This document shows, piece by piece, positions 62,971-64,000 of a stretch of 64,000 bases of DNA; the stretch's first letter is position 1, and every line of letters begins with the position of its first letter. Where the stretch lies: the NCBI RefSeq assembly GCF_001591505.1, contig NZ_BCVA01000021.1, forward strand, positions 1-64,000, written 5' to 3'. This DNA is from Neobacillus niacini NBRC 15566 (GTDB lineage: Bacteria > Bacillota > Bacilli > Bacillales > Cytobacillaceae). The notes beneath the pieces were generated by a model. That model did no database searches, was not told the origin of the DNA, and worked only from the letters and a program-made list of their open reading frames with translations. The position numbers and the translations under genes are program-made.

Positions 62971-63007
62971 AAAAGGTAGTTTTTTCTTAATCTACCTTTT
63001 TGTTTTT
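62971..63007 (+). terminator. rho-independent terminator
   Basis: AAAAGGTAG pairs with CTACCTTTT around TTTTTTCTTAAT, followed by TGTTTTTT. Confidence 0.75.
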
Positions 63008-63189
63008 TCCAAAGAATTAGACTACCAAAATGCAAACATTTCAACTCTTTAAATAATTTTTAAAAACTTTCTAATTTCGCTGGCAGAGTTGATATTATTA
63101 ATAAAATTAGGTAAACACCACTACAGCAATCTATTTGCCATCACCATCCAAGTCATTTAGGTTGGATATAAATCTTTAATAAGAAAGGA

Positions 63190-63217
63190 GCTGCGACCAA
63201 ATGGTCACTGCTTTTTT
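63190..63217 (+). terminator. imperfect terminator-like hairpin
   Basis: GCTGCGACC and GGTCACTGC around AAAT with two mismatches, followed by TTTTTT. No intact gene directly before it. Confidence 0.45.
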
Positions 63218-63276
63218 CTTATTATTTGTTATTAATTTTTTGTATAAATACTATTCATCCTATAATATTTGGTAAA

Positions 63277-63438
63277 ATGATTATGGCTAACTCTATTATT
63301 CCTTTACAATTTTTCACTAATACATATTACCAGAATGTTCAATTTTATATAAATAATAAAATGTCAGAGGGTGGTGGGGTATTTAGAGTGTCACCGGGGG
63401 TGGCAAATACTTTTTCTAAATACTTTGATCTTGATTAA
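63277..63438 (+). CDS. possible small protein, 53 aa
   Basis: Open frame MIMANSIIPLQFFTNTYYQN...GGGVFRVSPGVANTFSKYF. TATAAT lies at 63261-63266 and no ribosome site is visible. The gene 82 bp downstream has its own site. Doubtful. Confidence 0.25.
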   Translation: MIMANSIIPLQFFTNTYYQNVQFYINNKMSEGGGVFRVSPGVANTFSKYFDLD

Positions 63439-63519
63439 AATACTATATGAGGTATTTATGTTGTATTGCAAAAGGGTTTGAGATTCCTTTTGATCATATA
63501 CTAAATTTGGAGGGTAATC

Positions 63520-64000
63520 ATGCAAGGTGAACTTAAAGTATTTCACGATACATTTCATAAATCTACAATATCTGACTTTCGCTCATTTATTGATCCATTT
63601 AATAAAATAGGCGTTACAAAGTGGATGATTTATAGTGACTATTGTTTTGATGATGAAAAGAAACTATATAATGCTGCTACATTTACTATACTTCCTTATA
63701 TTGATGATATTGTAGAATTAAAAGAAATAATAAACAAAATGGCACCAGTAGATCTTAAACGAGCATCCTCCGTAGATGAGCGTTTTTGTGCATTTATGAA
63801 ATCAGGTTATATGTTTAATATTTCAATTGTTTTTGAAAAAGGAAAAAATCATTATTTTGGAATTTCTTCAAAAGAACAGTATCTTCAAGACTTAGATAAA
63901 ATTATTAAACAATTTGAATTATGGATAGTAACAACACCAACTAACGAAGTTTACTTTAACTCTGTTATAAAAAAGGTAAAGAAATTGAAACAGGAAATGG
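63520..64000 (+). CDS. hypothetical protein, truncated by the window end
   Basis: ATG 63520 with TTGGAGGG upstream. 160 codons remain open to the end of the window. Starts MQGELKVFHDTFHKSTISDF; soluble, rich in Phe, Tyr and Lys, with DLKRASSVDERFCAFMKSGY and QFELWIVTTPTNEVYFNSV. No family recognised. The stop lies outside the window. Confidence 0.65.
   Translation, partial: MQGELKVFHDTFHKSTISDFRSFIDPFNKIGVTKWMIYSDYCFDDEKKLYNAATFTILPYIDDIVELKEIINKMAPVDLKRASSVDERFCAFMKSGYMFNISIVFEKGKNHYFGISSKEQYLQDLDKIIKQFELWIVTTPTNEVYFNSVIKKVKKLKQEM

Overview
The window is low-GC, AT-rich DNA with strong AGGAGG-type ribosome binding sites, dense same-strand operons and frequent TTG/GTG starts. This fits Bacillota, most likely a Bacillus/Lysinibacillus-type member of Bacillales. 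The only clear core gene is rlmCD (796-2178). A large serine integrase stands 24 bp past its stop, pointing the other way. Most of the remaining 62 kb reads as a composite genomic (defence) island built by repeated insertion next to rlmCD. The right boundary is not in view.

Layout. (1) 1-2186: two small membrane-protein ORFs and rlmCD. (2) 2202-9276: integrase with an overlapping 56-aa gene, a repeat-rich control region, an HTH gene, a replication-initiator-like gene with decayed C-terminal copies, a zinc-finger-like protein and a YopX-like protein. (3) 9763-12000: a DUF1385 membrane protein, then about 1 kb with no ORF and dense nested hairpins ending at a strong terminator, a candidate large structured RNA. 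(4) 12886-14891: a small operon with a Gln/Trp-repeat nuclease-like protein and a DUF4258-like protein. (5) 15716-25509: a complete type I restriction-modification system (hsdM-hsdS-hsdR), a DUF1643 protein and a SIR2-P-loop NTPase defence-type protein. (6) 25550-26575: scar DNA with a decayed tyrosine integrase, a tmRNA-3'-end-like fragment and an IS3-family remnant. (7) 26703-33088: two minus-strand recombinase operons holding three large and two short serine recombinases plus small partner genes, each led by a terminator-like hairpin. (8) 33956-41127: a Gabija-like pair (OLD nuclease plus UvrD helicase) followed by a DUF262 / DUF262-DUF1524 pair. (9) 41320-45786: nuclease remnants, a PD-(D/E)XK-HIRAN gene with a frameshift, and a CoiA-like protein. 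(10) 46011-55543: a five-gene operon flanked by about 77-bp direct repeats. (11) 55735-64000: an HNH protein with repeated modules, GIY-YIG and PD-(D/E)XK-like genes and much decayed DNA.

The best candidate for an undescribed system is the five-gene operon at 46375-55383. It encodes a helical-repeat/MBL beta-CASP nuclease, a protein with a coiled coil and a GrpE-like C-terminus, an Hsp70-like ATPase, a HEAT-repeat protein and an acidic coiled-coil protein. The genes are tightly spaced or overlapping, and the set sits between direct repeats that each carry the 3' end of a coding sequence plus a terminator. I know of no named defence system with this gene set. I infer an Hsp70-type ATPase machine that controls or loads an RNA/DNA-cleaving MBL enzyme; no sequence search was possible here.

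The second candidate is the structured non-coding region at about 10920-11900. Functional statements below come from motifs and family knowledge; items called remnants are based on partial, frame-broken similarity read by eye.
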